From the NCBI GenBank assembly GCA_020637675.1, contig JACKKD010000002.1, positions 248,001-312,000 of the forward strand: a stretch of DNA of 64,000 nucleotides. Direction: 5' to 3'. This stretch comes from Paracoccaceae bacterium (lineage in GTDB: Bacteria; Pseudomonadota; Alphaproteobacteria; Rhodobacterales; Rhodobacteraceae). Positions 1 to 9,502 of this stretch are shown one piece after another; positions within the stretch are counted from its first letter, which is position 1; the number at the start of each line of letters is the position of its first letter. The position numbers and the translations under genes are program-made. The notes beneath the pieces are model-generated. The model searched no databases and had not been told where the DNA came from. It saw only the letters and a program-made list of their open reading frames with translations.

Positions 1-2
1 GC

Positions 3-269
3 CAGGCCGAGGCCGACCTGTCCGCCTTCGAGACCCGTTGCCGGAACTGGCCGCTGGTCCGCGAATGCCACATGCTCAACGGCGAGATCGACTTCATCCT
101 GAAATGCGTGGCGCCCGATCTTTCGACCTTCCAGACCTTCCTGACGGAAGACCTCACTTCGGCGCCGAACGTGGCGAGCGTGAAGACGAGCCTCGTCATT
201 CGTTGCGCCAAGGACAAGCCGGGCGTGCCCTTCGAGGTGCTCGAAGCGAGGCTGGGGCGCAGCGCCTGA
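3..269 (+). CDS. Lrp/AsnC family transcriptional regulator, C-terminal part (5' end outside window)
   Basis: The window opens inside this gene, in the frame that starts at base 3; 88 residues remain before the TGA. They match the effector-binding (RAM/AsnC_trans_reg) half of Lrp/AsnC regulators: a Phe-Glu stretch, a Cys-His-Met-Leu-Asn-Gly turn of the kind seen before the ligand strand (V.G..D), 'FLTEDLTSAPNV' and a closing beta strand 'TSLVIRCAKDKPG'. The N-terminal helix-turn-helix is not in the window, so the regulated amino acid or operon cannot be inferred. It is followed by a convergent Hint-domain gene. Confidence 0.8.
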   Translation, partial: QAEADLSAFETRCRNWPLVRECHMLNGEIDFILKCVAPDLSTFQTFLTEDLTSAPNVASVKTSLVIRCAKDKPGVPFEVLEARLGRSA

Positions 270-298
270 GGCCGGGTCCCAGAGCGCCGCGCCGCGTC

Positions 299-1132
299 TC
301 AGGCGTGCAGTGCCGCCTCCACCTCGGCCGCGGTCATCCGCGGATGGGCGAGGGCGCCGAAGTCGGCGATGGAGCGCATGTGCGGGAAGAGCGTCAGAAA
401 GACCTGCGCAACCTGCGGATCGAACCCGTCGGACATGCGCGCGCCCGGATGGAAGCTTTCGATCTCGAGCCCGGCGGCGCGGATCGAGCCCTGGCGTTCC
501 AGCACAATGTGGAAGACCGAAAGCGCCGCCACCGGCGAAACCTCGATGATGGACACGCCGTCGGCGAAGGCACAGGCAGGCGCATAGGCCGCCTCGACGC
601 CGGTGGCGAAGCGGCAGCGCGCGTCGCGGACAAGGATGCGGGCACGGGGGCCGAGCACGAGGTCGGGCATCGGCCTGCCGACGCCGAAGGCATCCGCCGT
701 GATCCGCGTGAGCGTCGAGCGCGGCATGCCCGGCATCGCCCGCTGGGGAAAGAGCGTCATCGAGCCGATCCACGTGATGCGTTCGGCGCGACCCTCGGCG
801 GTCAGCGCCTCCATCCCCGGGACGAGGTCCTCGACTGCCACGGGGCCTTCGGTCGTCGCGATCACGGTGCCCCGCGCGAAGGCGGAAAATGCCTCCTCGA
901 ACTCCGGGATAGCCGGAGCGAGCCGGGTGCAGGTTTCGAAACGCCCCTCGGCGTCGAGATAGGCGATCTCGTAACGCCGGGTCAGCGGCGTGCTGCGCAG
1001 CGGCCCGGGATCGGCAGGGGCGGGTTGGGGAAGGGTCCGGGAATGCGGAACGGGGGAATTGAAAACATCCGTCGACAGACGGCCAATGGGCACATGAGGG
1101 TACGACACGCGAACAGCCTTTCGGTCTAACAC
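299..1132 (-). CDS. Hint (hedgehog/intein) domain protein
   Basis: About 277 residues. The centre carries the opening of a Hint_2 domain, 'FARGTVIATTEGPVAVEDLV', followed by 'PGMEALTAEGR', which resembles the start of Hedgehog/intein autoprocessing domains in many Rhodobacteraceae proteins. The usual catalytic Cys of true inteins is replaced here (Arg-Gly-Thr), so splicing is not expected; the family role is unknown. An open frame extends to 1549, but its upstream part looks like non-coding GC-rich DNA. I place the start at a GTG at 1132; a second GTG at 1108, behind an AAAGG, is equally possible. The gene is single and convergent with the Lrp gene. Confidence 0.7.
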   Translation of the reverse strand: MLDRKAVRVSYPHVPIGRLSTDVFNSPVPHSRTLPQPAPADPGPLRSTPLTRRYEIAYLDAEGRFETCTRLAPAIPEFEEAFSAFARGTVIATTEGPVAVEDLVPGMEALTAEGRAERITWIGSMTLFPQRAMPGMPRSTLTRITADAFGVGRPMPDLVLGPRARILVRDARCRFATGVEAAYAPACAFADGVSIIEVSPVAALSVFHIVLERQGSIRAAGLEIESFHPGARMSDGFDPQVAQVFLTLFPHMRSIADFGALAHPRMTAAEVEAALHA

Positions 1133-1380
1133 ATCTGCGGAGCCCCCACCCCTTAAATGCAGATAGACTATGGGAGACAATCTGCGGACTTCCCGGCCAT
1201 CTGTCAAAGGCTGGCGATGATTTGAAGCTGGTGCCGGACAATCGCGGGTCGCGGGCCCCGCTTTGTCCCGCAGCAAGCGACAAGGCGGCGGCGTTAACGC
1301 ATTGGGAAGTTTTCCGTGGTGGTCGGGGTGCCGAATCAGGGGGCCTCCGGGCCGGACAGGAGTCCCCCTGGGGGAAGTCC

Positions 1381-1416
1381 GGCGGACCGGCCTCGGGGGG
1401 GGGCAGCCGGTCCGCC
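1381..1416. other. Strong hairpin between two minus-strand genes
   Basis: GGCGGACCGGC (1381-1391) and GCCGGTCCGCC (1406-1416) are a perfect 11-base inverted repeat with a 14-base G-rich loop. It lies about 60 bases past the stop of the small gene at 1479-1625 (minus). There is no following T-run, so it is not a classical intrinsic terminator. The rest of 1133-1478 shows no convincing gene. Confidence 0.55.
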
Positions 1417-1478
1417 AGTGGCGGGACGCGCGGGGCCTTGGGGCCAGTGCGCGCGTCGCAGGGGAGAGGCGAAGGACG

Positions 1479-1625
1479 TCAGCTGCGGGCGGGCAGGCCG
1501 GGCGCGCGCTGGGGTTTCGGACGGCGGATGGCGGTTGGGCGGGCGCCACGCTGCCAGGGTAGGGTGACCCCGGGCTTCGCGCTTTCCACCAGGACCGATT
1601 TCATCCAGCGGCGTACCGGCTTCAT
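1479..1625 (-). CDS. Small basic protein, 48 residues, unknown function
   Basis: The frame begins MKPVRRWMKSVLVESAK and continues to a 'TLPWQRGARP' segment and a proline/arginine-rich tail. An excellent ribosome-binding site, AAGGAG, sits 7 bases before the ATG at 1625, which decides this start over an upstream in-frame ATG. The protein is strongly basic with no signal peptide or membrane segment. From memory, short proteins with an 'RRWMKSV ... PWxRGxRR' pattern recur in Rhodobacteraceae, but I cannot name the family. It stands alone between the Hint gene and pgeF. Confidence 0.55.
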   Translation of the reverse strand: MKPVRRWMKSVLVESAKPGVTLPWQRGARPTAIRRPKPQRAPGLPARS

Positions 1626-1833
1626 CTGACTGCTCCTTGCCTCGATCATGGCCTCTTGCGGGCCTTTGAAGGTTCCGACTCTGTGATCGGACGGGCCCAT
1701 TCTAGCGGGCATTGCGGCAAGGATTGGGCGGCAAGTCGGGTGATTTCAGGGCAGATGCGATGGCTCTCCCGGCGGGCGGAAAGGAAGAGACGCAAACGGG
1801 ATCAACAGGTTGCGAGACGCCCAGGCACAGACG

Positions 1834-2589
1834 CTAGAGCCGGATCGCCGAAATCAGCCGGCCGTAGTCGGCCTCGTGGCGGTGGACCGAGCGGCGGAAG
1901 GAAAAGAACCGGTCCGGGTCGGAATAGGTGCAGTGGCGGGTCCATTCGGCAAGGCCCACGCCCGCTTCGCGCAGGCGATGAAGCCCGAAGGCGGGCAGGT
2001 CGAAATGTGCCCGGTCGCCATTGCCGCCGGCGAAAAAGCGCGCGTAGCTCGGGTCCTCGTCCAGAAAGGCGTCGAGGAATTCCGGTCCGACCTCATAGGC
2101 GCGCTGGCTGATCGTCGGCCCGATGATCGCCACCGTCTCGTCCCGGCGCGCGCCGAGCACCTCCATCGCGTCGAGCGTGGCCTCGAGCACACCGGCGAGC
2201 GTGCCGCGCCAGCCGGCATGTGCCGCACCGATCACGCCGGCGACGGTATCGGCGAAGAGGACCGGCTGGCAGTCCGCCGTCAGCACCGTCAGCGCAAGGC
2301 CGGGCACGGTCGTCACCATGGCGTCTGCCCTGACCGGTGCGTCAAACGGTTCCGTCACCGTGACCACATCGGGCGAATGGACCTGATGCACGCCGACGAG
2401 CGCGCGCGGTGTCAGCCCCAGCGCCTCGGCCACCCGCTCGCGGTTGATCGCCACCGCCTCGCGCAGGTCCGAGGAGCCGGGCCCGCAGTTGAGTCCGGTG
2501 AAGATGCCGGAGGACGCGCCCCCGCGGCGGGTGAAGAACCCGTGCCGGAGCGGGACGAGGGCGTCGTGGGTCAGGATTTCCAGCGTCAT
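1834..2589 (-). CDS. pgeF: Purine nucleoside phosphorylase / polyphenol oxidase-type laccase-domain protein (YfiH family)
   Basis: 251 residues, full length for the YfiH/RL5 laccase-domain family, whose members cleave purine nucleosides and have also been linked to peptidoglycan editing. Family zinc/copper ligands are visible: His in 'GVHQVHSPD', Cys in 'LTADCQPVLF' and His in 'GAAHAGWRGT'. The N-terminal 'HGFFTRRGGASSG' is typical. Its ATG overlaps the stop of the upstream MidA-like gene by 4 bases (2586-2589), so the two are probably translationally coupled. It is the last gene of the lgt-midA-pgeF set on the minus strand. Confidence 0.93.
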   Translation of the reverse strand: MTLEILTHDALVPLRHGFFTRRGGASSGIFTGLNCGPGSSDLREAVAINRERVAEALGLTPRALVGVHQVHSPDVVTVTEPFDAPVRADAMVTTVPGLALTVLTADCQPVLFADTVAGVIGAAHAGWRGTLAGVLEATLDAMEVLGARRDETVAIIGPTISQRAYEVGPEFLDAFLDEDPSYARFFAGGNGDRAHFDLPAFGLHRLREAGVGLAEWTRHCTYSDPDRFFSFRRSVHRHEADYGRLISAIRL

Positions 2590-3662
2590 CCGGCGGGGTC
2601 CAGTCCTGGCGGCGGGGCTTCACCCTGGGGGTAGGCGGCAATCACCTTGAATAACTGTCCCATTTCGTCGGGATGGGTCAAGCGGCGATGCGCGGCGAGG
2701 TGGGTGCGAAGCGGCTCCCCTGCCAGCCCTCGGGCGAGGACCTCCGCGCGGGCTGCGATTCCCAGCCGTTCGAGGAAGACCCCCTGCGGGGTCATGGCGG
2801 TGACGGCCGCGCCCTCGGCCGCGAAGGCAAGCGCGAGAGCCTGGAAATCCACATGCGCCGTCAGGTCGGCCTCGCCGGGCTCTGCGAAGGGATCGGCGGG
2901 CGCATGGCCCTTCAGCGCCTGGAACGTGTCGCCGAGCGAGCGCCAGCCGCCGTAGTCGACGACCAGCGCCGCGCCGCCGCGCCGGGCGACGCGCCGGCCG
3001 ATCTCGCCGGCGATTGCAGCGGCGGCCGGACAGGTCTCCACCACGTCGCCTTCGCAGGTTTCGGCTACGCGATGGCTGAGCGCGGGGTAGGGCGTCACCG
3101 GGCCGAGGCCGGGGGCGAGGCGGTCGGCGCGCAAGGTCACCATCCGCTCGGCCCAGCCCGTGCCCCGGCGTTCGAACTGGCGGATCGGCAGGGCGTCGAA
3201 GAATTCGTTGGCTACAAGGAAAAGCGGCAGATCGGGCAGACCCTCGACCCGGTCGTGCCACTCCGGCGCCAAGCCTGTCAGGGCCCTCGCCTGGCGGGCA
3301 CGGAGCGCGGGCGAGGCTTCGACGAGATGGACCTTTGCGGCCGCGAGCATTCCGGGCACCGAGCGCATCGCGCGCAGCATGTCGGCCATCAGCGTGCCCC
3401 GCCCCGGCCCCACCTCTGCCAGAGCGAACGGCTCGGGGCGGCCCTGGTCGAGCCAGCACTGGGCGAGGCAGAGGCCGACAAGCTCGCCGAACATCTGGCT
3501 GATCTCGGGCGCGGTCGTGAAGTCGCCTGCCGCGCCGAAGGGGTCGCGCGTCGCGTAGTAGCCGTGCGACGGGTTCAGGAGGCATTCGGCCATGTAGTCC
3601 GACAGCGGAATCGGCCCATCGAGTGCGATGCGACGGGCGAGCAGACGGCCGAGGGGCGTCAT
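2586..3662 (-). CDS. SAM-dependent methyltransferase, MidA/NDUFAF7 family
   Basis: 358 residues, typical length for the family related to mitochondrial NDUFAF7, an arginine methyltransferase needed for complex I assembly; bacterial substrates are poorly known. The N-terminus 'DYMAECLLNPSHGYYATRDP' and 'FTTAPEISQMFGELVG' are hallmark segments. The SAM-binding loop is 'EVGPGRGTLMADML'. The 5' end overlaps the lgt stop by 4 bases and the 3' end overlaps the pgeF start by 4 bases, giving a tight three-gene operon seen in many alphaproteobacteria. A role in complex I assembly is inferred from the family only. Confidence 0.9.
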   Translation of the reverse strand: MTPLGRLLARRIALDGPIPLSDYMAECLLNPSHGYYATRDPFGAAGDFTTAPEISQMFGELVGLCLAQCWLDQGRPEPFALAEVGPGRGTLMADMLRAMRSVPGMLAAAKVHLVEASPALRARQARALTGLAPEWHDRVEGLPDLPLFLVANEFFDALPIRQFERRGTGWAERMVTLRADRLAPGLGPVTPYPALSHRVAETCEGDVVETCPAAAAIAGEIGRRVARRGGAALVVDYGGWRSLGDTFQALKGHAPADPFAEPGEADLTAHVDFQALALAFAAEGAAVTAMTPQGVFLERLGIAARAEVLARGLAGEPLRTHLAAHRRLTHPDEMGQLFKVIAAYPQGEAPPPGLDPAG

Positions 3663-4540
3663 GCCCGCCGCGCCTTGCCGATGAACCAGAGCCCCGCGAG
3701 GATCATCGGCAAGGACAGGATCTGGCCCATGGAGAGGCCGAAGCCGCCGACTTGCAGGGCATGGCCGAGCGGGTTGTCAGGGGTGATGAACTGCGCGTCG
3801 GCCTGGCGCACGAACTCCACCGCGAAGCGGGCGGCACCGTAGCCCATGAGGAAGACGCCGGTGACAATCCCCGGCCGTTTCAGCGCGCCCCTTCGGACGA
3901 GGAGCCAGAGGAGAAGGCCGAGCGCGAGCCCCTCGAGCCCGGCCTCGTAAAGCTGGCTAGGGTGGCGGGCGCAGAGGCCGGGGATGATTCCTGGGCAGTC
4001 CTGCGCATCCAGGCCCGGGAAGATCACGCCCCAGGGCAGGTCCGTCGGCCGCCCCCAGAGCTCGGCGTTCACGAAGTTGGCGATCCGGCCGAAGAAAAGC
4101 CCGATTGGCGCGACGAGCGCCATGGCGTCGGAAAGCTGCATCGCCGGGACGCCGTTTCTGCGGGCGAACCAGAGCCCGGCGACGAGGACGCCGAGGAACC
4201 CGCCGTGGAACGACATCCCGCCTTCCCAGACCTTCACGATCTCAAGGGGATGCGCGAGGTAGTAGAGCGGCTGGTAGAAGAGCACGAAGCCGAGCCGCCC
4301 GCCGAGGATCACGCCGAGGATGATCGCGGTCAGCAGGTCGTCGGCGCGCTCGGGTGCCATCGGGGCCACGTTCCCCGGCCAGAGCGCAGGCCGGCGCAGG
4401 AGGCGCCGGATCACGAGGAGGCCCCCGAAGAGCCCCGCGAGATAGGCCAGCGCATACCACCGGAGCGCCAGATGGGCGCCGAAAAGCTCGATCGAGAAGA
4501 CTTCGGAGGAAATGTCGGGGAAGGGGATCGCGGCCTGCAT
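3659..4540 (-). CDS. lgt: Phosphatidylglycerol--prolipoprotein diacylglyceryl transferase
   Basis: 293 residues. Inner-membrane enzyme that moves diacylglycerol from phosphatidylglycerol to the lipobox Cys of prolipoproteins, the first step in lipoprotein maturation. Lgt signature regions are present: 'HGGFLGVLVAGLWFARR', 'GRIANFVNAELWGRPTDLPWG' and 'HPSQLYEAGLEG', plus several hydrophobic helices. An open frame runs 31 codons further upstream, but AAAGGAG six bases before the ATG at 4540 fixes the start. It heads the lgt / MidA-like / pgeF operon and is divergent from the UbiK-like gene at 4655. Confidence 0.96.
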   Translation of the reverse strand: MQAAIPFPDISSEVFSIELFGAHLALRWYALAYLAGLFGGLLVIRRLLRRPALWPGNVAPMAPERADDLLTAIILGVILGGRLGFVLFYQPLYYLAHPLEIVKVWEGGMSFHGGFLGVLVAGLWFARRNGVPAMQLSDAMALVAPIGLFFGRIANFVNAELWGRPTDLPWGVIFPGLDAQDCPGIIPGLCARHPSQLYEAGLEGLALGLLLWLLVRRGALKRPGIVTGVFLMGYGAARFAVEFVRQADAQFITPDNPLGHALQVGGFGLSMGQILSLPMILAGLWFIGKARRA

Positions 4541-4654
4541 CGTCACTCCTTTGCCGCCTCTCAGAGCCTTTGCCCGCGACAGAGTCAACCTTGAGCTTTC
4601 GCCTCGCGCCGCGCATATAGGCGGCGAGGGCAACGGCCGGAATGGAGGCGCGCG

Positions 4655-4936
4655 ATGAGCGGTCCGAACAAGTTCTTCGACGACATGTCGAAACTCATGA
4701 CCAGCGCGATGGGCGTGGCGCAGGGCGCCCGGACCGAGGCCGAGACGGCGATGAAGTCCTGGATGGACCGCTGGCTCGCCGACCGCGATTTCGTGACGCG
4801 CGAGGAATTCGAGGCGGTGCGCGCCATGGCGCAGAAGGCGCGCGAGGAAAACGAGGCGCTGAAGGCGCGGCTCGCCGCGCTGGAAGCGGCGGCACCCCTT
4901 CCGAACACCGGGCGCGGCGGCAAGTCCAAGGACTGA
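4655..4936 (+). CDS. ubiK: UbiK-like accessory factor (BMFP domain, YqiC family)
   Basis: 93 residues, small and mostly helical. An amphipathic N-terminus ('KFFDDMSKLMTSAMGVAQG') is followed by a coiled-coil C-terminal half rich in Ala/Glu/Leu heptads ('EEFEAVRAMAQKAREENEAL') and a short basic tail. This is the BMFP (membrane-fusogenic) architecture; the E. coli homologue UbiK/YqiC binds lipids and helps aerobic ubiquinone synthesis. GGAGG lies 6 bases before the ATG. It is divergent from lgt with a short shared upstream region. The symbol is assigned by family resemblance. Confidence 0.75.
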   Translation: MSGPNKFFDDMSKLMTSAMGVAQGARTEAETAMKSWMDRWLADRDFVTREEFEAVRAMAQKAREENEALKARLAALEAAAPLPNTGRGGKSKD

Positions 4937-5154
4937 CCGGCCCGTGAGGCGCCCGCCGATTGACCGCCACCGGTTGATCTGTCCACAGGGAATTGCGTTC
5001 CCGGCCCGCCGGGGCCCAAGATTTCGCTTTACAGGCCCGGGATCTGCCTACACCATATGGGGTAGGGCGGCGTCGGGCAAGCGCCGGACCTTGTAGCTCA
5101 CCCAGCCCCTTGTAGGCTGCGGCCTGCCTGGGGCCAGAAGGACAGAGGCCGGGC

Positions 5155-5658
5155 ATGGCAGTTACCGACAGCTTCCTCGACAGCGACGACCTGCACCCCA
5201 TCGACATCGTCGAGACGCTCGCCGAACACCACGAATGGCACTTCGACCGGGTGACCGACGACCAGATCGCCATGGCGGTCGAGGGCCAGTGGCGGACCTA
5301 TTCGATCACGCTCGCCTGGTCGGGCTATGACGAGACGCTCCGGCTCATCTGCACCTTCGAGATGGACCCGCCCGAGGAACGGCTGCCCGCGCTCTACGAG
5401 ACGCTGAACCGCACCAACGACATGGTCTGGTGCGGCGCCTTCGCCTTCTGGCGCGAGCAGCGGCTGATGGTCTGGCGCTACGGGCTTGGCCTCGCCGGGG
5501 GACACATCGCCGGGCCCGAACAGATCGACCGGATGATCTCCGACGCGGTGACGGCGGCCGAGCGCTTCTACCCGGCCTTCCAGCTCGTCTGCTGGGGCGA
5601 CGACAGGCCCGAAAAGGCATTGGACGTGGCCATGGGCCGCGCCTACGGTCGCGCCTGA
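5155..5658 (+). CDS. YbjN-domain protein
   Basis: 167 residues, cytoplasmic, no signal peptide. It begins with an acidic leader (SFLDSDDLHPIDIVETLAEH) and then a YbjN fold with alternating strands and helices: 'WHFDRVTDDQIAMAVEG', 'LRLICTFEMDPPEERL', 'NRTNDMVWCGAFAFW'. The fold resembles type III secretion chaperones and the E. coli regulator YbjN; the function in alphaproteobacteria is not established. It lies about 70 bases before proC and may be co-transcribed with proC and the CsaA-like gene. The 218 bases before it hold no gene; a short direct repeat CCTTGTAG occurs in the leader. Confidence 0.85.
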   Translation: MAVTDSFLDSDDLHPIDIVETLAEHHEWHFDRVTDDQIAMAVEGQWRTYSITLAWSGYDETLRLICTFEMDPPEERLPALYETLNRTNDMVWCGAFAFWREQRLMVWRYGLGLAGGHIAGPEQIDRMISDAVTAAERFYPAFQLVCWGDDRPEKALDVAMGRAYGRA

Positions 5659-5730
5659 CGGAGGCGTCGGACGGGGTTTCCCTCGGCCGACGTATCGGTC
5701 ATCTTCGCCCGCGCGAAGATGGAGGCGACA

Positions 5731-6539
<809 letters not shown>

Positions 6540-6543
<4 letters not shown>

Positions 6544-6875
6544 CCATCAGCTTCGACGAATTCCTGAAAGTCGATGTGCGCGTCGGCCGGATCACGCGGG
6601 CCGAACCATTTCCAGAGGCGCGCAAGCCCGCCTTCAAGCTCTGGGTCGATTTCGGTCCCGAGATCGGCGAGAAACGGTCCTCTGCGCAGATCACCCGGCA
6701 CTATACGCCCGAGGGCCTGATCGGCCGCCAGGTGCTCGCCGTGGTGAACTTCCCGCCCCGGCAGATCGGCAAGGTGATGTCCGAGGTGCTGGTGCTCGGC
6801 GTGCCGGACGAGGATGGCGAGGTTGTGCTGATCGGGCCGGGTCAGGAGGTGCCGCTCGGCGGGCGGCTCTACTGA
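6540..6875 (+). CDS. csaA: CsaA-like tRNA-binding domain protein
   Basis: 111 residues forming one OB-fold tRNA-binding domain, the size of CsaA, a secretion-related chaperone in Bacillus, and related to the EMAPII-type C-terminal domain of MetRS. The motif 'FLKVDVRVGRITRAEPFPEARKP' and the closing 'MSEVLVLGVPDEDGEVVLI' are classic. The start overlaps proC by 4 bases. CsaA homologues bind unfolded preproteins or tRNA; which applies here cannot be read from sequence. The convergent tdk gene begins 20 bases after the stop. Confidence 0.9.
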
Positions 6876-6894
6876 GCCGCCGGGGGCCGCGCGC

Positions 6895-7482
6895 TCAGGT
6901 CGCGCGGTCGCCCACCTCTTCGCGCCAGTGGCGGCGGCAGAGCGAGACATAGGTCTCGTTTCCGCCGATCTGCACCTGCGCCCCCTCGCGCAGAGCACGG
7001 CCGTCCGAGCCGCGCCGGACCACCATCGTCGCCTTCCTGCCGCAGTGGCAGATCGTTCTGACCTCGCGCATCTCGTCGGCGAGCGCGAGAAGCGCGGCCG
7101 AGCCGGGGAAAAGCTCGCCCCGGAAATCGACGCGGAGCCCGTAGCACATGACCGGCACGCCGAGATCGTCCACGGCGTGGGCAAGCTGCCAGACCTGATC
7201 GCGGGTGAGGAACTGCGCCTCGTCGAGGAAGACGCAGGCCACCGTGCCCTCGACAAGCCGCGCCGCGATCACGGCGAAGAGGTCGGTTCCGGCGTCGTAG
7301 GTGTCTGCCGGCTCGCCGATTCCGATCCGGCTCGCGATGCGGCCGGAACCGGCGCGGTCGTCGAGGCGCGCGGTCAGGAGAAGGGTCGCCATGCCGCGTT
7401 CGCGGTAGTTGTACGACGCCTGCAGGAGCAGCGTCGACTTGCCGGCGTTCATGGTCGAATAGTGGAAATAGAGCTTGGCCAT
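6895..7482 (-). CDS. tdk: Thymidine kinase
   Basis: 195 residues. Phosphorylates thymidine to dTMP in the salvage pathway. The P-loop is 'YSTMNAGKSTLLLQ', Walker B-like 'ACVFLDEAQFL' contains the catalytic region, the lasso loop is near 'YGLRVDFRGELFPGS', and structural zinc cysteines occur in 'TICHCGRKATM' with a later Cys in 'YVSLCRRHWR'. The open frame extends upstream to 7770, but that part lacks family similarity; the ATG at 7482 gives the standard N-terminus MAKLYFHYSTMNAGK. It is convergent with the CsaA-like gene. Confidence 0.95.
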   Translation of the reverse strand: MAKLYFHYSTMNAGKSTLLLQASYNYRERGMATLLLTARLDDRAGSGRIASRIGIGEPADTYDAGTDLFAVIAARLVEGTVACVFLDEAQFLTRDQVWQLAHAVDDLGVPVMCYGLRVDFRGELFPGSAALLALADEMREVRTICHCGRKATMVVRRGSDGRALREGAQVQIGGNETYVSLCRRHWREEVGDRAT

Positions 7483-7844
7483 GCGCCCTGATAGCCGCGC
7501 CGCCACGGGGTCCGCAAGCGGCAGCCGGGGGAACCCACCCTTGCGATCCCCCCGGCCGGTCTTCCCACCCGTTACCACCCCGGCGCGGGGCGAGGCCCGG
7601 TCCGGACGGTCACTCGTCACGTCAGGCAAGGGTCGCCGCGCTGCTGCCGGACGGGCCGGCTTTGGCCTTCCCGATCGCCAAAGGCGCGACGAACCCAACT
7701 CCCTCCGGCCTCGGGTCGCCGGCACTCGCACCCGTCCCCCACACATGCAGGGACGGTTTACAAATGACAAAGCGGCGCCGAGACAGTAAGGGGAATGGCA
7801 GGGACGATTTCCCCCGGCTACCGGGGCAGAGGGATGTATTCAGA

Positions 7845-8303
7845 GTGACGAGCAAGGTCGACAACTATCTGAAAAAGCACACGGAAGCCTTGGTGAAGGA
7901 CGTCGGCATCGAAGCCGCCGCCGGGCTTTGCGGGAAGTCGAAGGCGACGCTCGGGCGCTATTATTCCGCCGATGCCGAGCACACCGACCGCTTCATGCCG
8001 ATCGACGTGGTCGCCGCGCTCGAGGCCGCGGCACGCTTCCCGCATGTCACCGCCGCGCTCGCGGACCTCAGGGGCATCACGCTCAGCTACGACCAGGAGC
8101 GCAAGAACGGCGGGCCGGGCGGCGTCAACTCCGACGTCGTGGTGCTGAGCCAGCGGTTCGCCATGCTGATGGCCGAGTACAACCAGTCGATCCAGGACGG
8201 GCGCATCACGATCAACGAGGCCAAGCGGCTGCTGAACGAGACGCTGGCGATCCAGAAGGTGCTGATCGACATGAAGCTGCACCTCGAGGACGAGGCACAC
8301 TGA
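7845..8303 (+). CDS. Conserved protein with probable helix-turn-helix, phage-regulator-like
   Basis: 152 residues from a GTG at 7845 (an AGAGGG lies upstream at a long spacing; an earlier ATG at 7764 is possible). The N-terminal part, 'KVDNYLKKHTEALVKDVGIE' then 'AAGLCGKSKATLGRYYS', reads as a small DNA-binding helix-turn-helix followed by 'FMPIDVVAALEAAARFPHVT'. The C-terminal half has two long helices, 'VLSQRFAMLMAEYNQSIQDG' and 'INEAKRLLNETLAIQKVLID', probably an oligomerising coiled coil. The layout recalls phage CII-like or repressor-like proteins. No phage genes surround it. Function unknown. Confidence 0.7.
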   Translation: MTSKVDNYLKKHTEALVKDVGIEAAAGLCGKSKATLGRYYSADAEHTDRFMPIDVVAALEAAARFPHVTAALADLRGITLSYDQERKNGGPGGVNSDVVVLSQRFAMLMAEYNQSIQDGRITINEAKRLLNETLAIQKVLIDMKLHLEDEAH

Positions 8304-8639
8304 AGGCCCTCCCCGCGGGCGTCGGGATCGCGCGCCGAGGAGGCGTGCGGCTGGGGGGAGCGGGTACTAGGGGATTGGCTGTACGCACAGTGCGCGGAAT
8401 CAAGTCATAATGAGTTACGCAAGGCGCTGGTGCTTCTTCTGCGGTATTCGCTTGCCGCAACCTCAATTGGTAAGGCTGGACGTGGAGCTTGCTGGTGTCA
8501 GCCAGTCAGGAGCAACCCTCGAACGGAGAATGCCGCGGCCGAGGCCAGAGACCCAGTCAGTTAACACCGCGATCATGGCGTCTAATGCTCGAAAACCAAC
8601 GATGAGTGGGCGGCTCCGCGGCGATATATGAGCCGTCAA
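8304..8639. other. Gene-free stretch left of an insertion-sequence scar
   Basis: No reading frame with recognisable similarity, tRNA or terminator was seen. Base composition from about 8390 to 8640 is visibly less GC-rich than neighbouring genes, with runs such as AAGTCATAATGAG and GCGATATATGAG, which fits decayed or imported DNA next to the insertion-sequence remnants that follow. Confidence 0.4.
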
Positions 8640-8755
8640 ACGCTCGCCGGCGTAACCGAAAATCCCGCCGTCAGGCTGCCCGCCGTGGCCAACTGAAAAA
8701 GGTGGACATCTCCGGGGGCCGGCGCTCCTACACCATGCCGCGGGACTCTATTGCA
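8640..8755. mobile_element. Second insertion-sequence end facing the IS256 element (remnant)
   Basis: TCCTACACCA (8726-8735) lies opposite TGGTGTAGGA (8775-8784), a perfect 10-base inverted repeat. Read on the minus strand, the block ending near 8755 runs GAGTCCCGCGGCATGGTGTAG, in two overlapping pieces similar to the end of the other IS256 remnant (TCCCAGCGCATGGTGTAG at 44555-44573). I read it as the terminus of an additional element whose body, to the left, is lost. Confidence 0.45.
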
Positions 8756-9502
8756 CGGGTCGCGTCCGTCAAGCTGGTGTAGGATCCCGGATGGCCTGAG
8801 GGCATGATCAGGCGGCTTTCGCGGTTATGCTGAGAATGGGGTCGATCTCCTCCTTGTCGATCTGGGCGAAGGCCTCGACCATCATGTAGCGGCTCGCGGT
8901 CTTGACCTCCTTGTTCAGACGCTCGATCTCATCCGTGCTGTGCAGCTTGGTCCGGTGCTGGCGGGGGAAGGACATATAGGCCAGCACGCCATGCTCGCTT
9001 GCATCCATCAGGTCCGCGAGCTTGGGCCAGCGCGGACGGAGCGGCTCGGCGACCTTGCGCCAGGTTTCCCCGGCATGGGCGCGGTCGGGCTGGTCGAAGG
9101 CCTGGGGGATCGCGGCGGCGATGACGGTGTGCTGGCCGCGGGAGACATGGGCCAGCGCGTTGCGCATCCAGTGAACGCGACACCGCTGCCAGGTTGCCTT
9201 GAATACCCGGGCGATGGCGGCCTTGAGTCCGGTGTGGGCGTCGCTGATCACCAGCCTGACCCCGCCAGGGCTGCGGGCTTTCAGCGAGCGCAGGAACTCG
9301 GTCCGGAAGGTCTCAGCTTCCGAGGGCCCGATGCCGAGGCCGATGATTTCGCGGCGGCCCTCGGTATTGGCCGCGACGGCGATTATGGCTGCGACTGGCA
9401 CGATCCGACCGCCCTGGCGCACCTTGAGGTAGGTGGCGTCCAGCCAGAGATGGGGCCACTCGCCGGTCAGCGGGCGGTTCAGGAATTCGCCTACGCGCTC
9501 GT

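Noticed and set aside
299..1549. A 416-residue version of the Hint protein starting at 1549
   Set aside because: The first 139 residues are low-complexity Pro/Arg/Ala with no domain, and the region holds a strong hairpin (1381-1416); the start near 1132 or 1108 is more credible.
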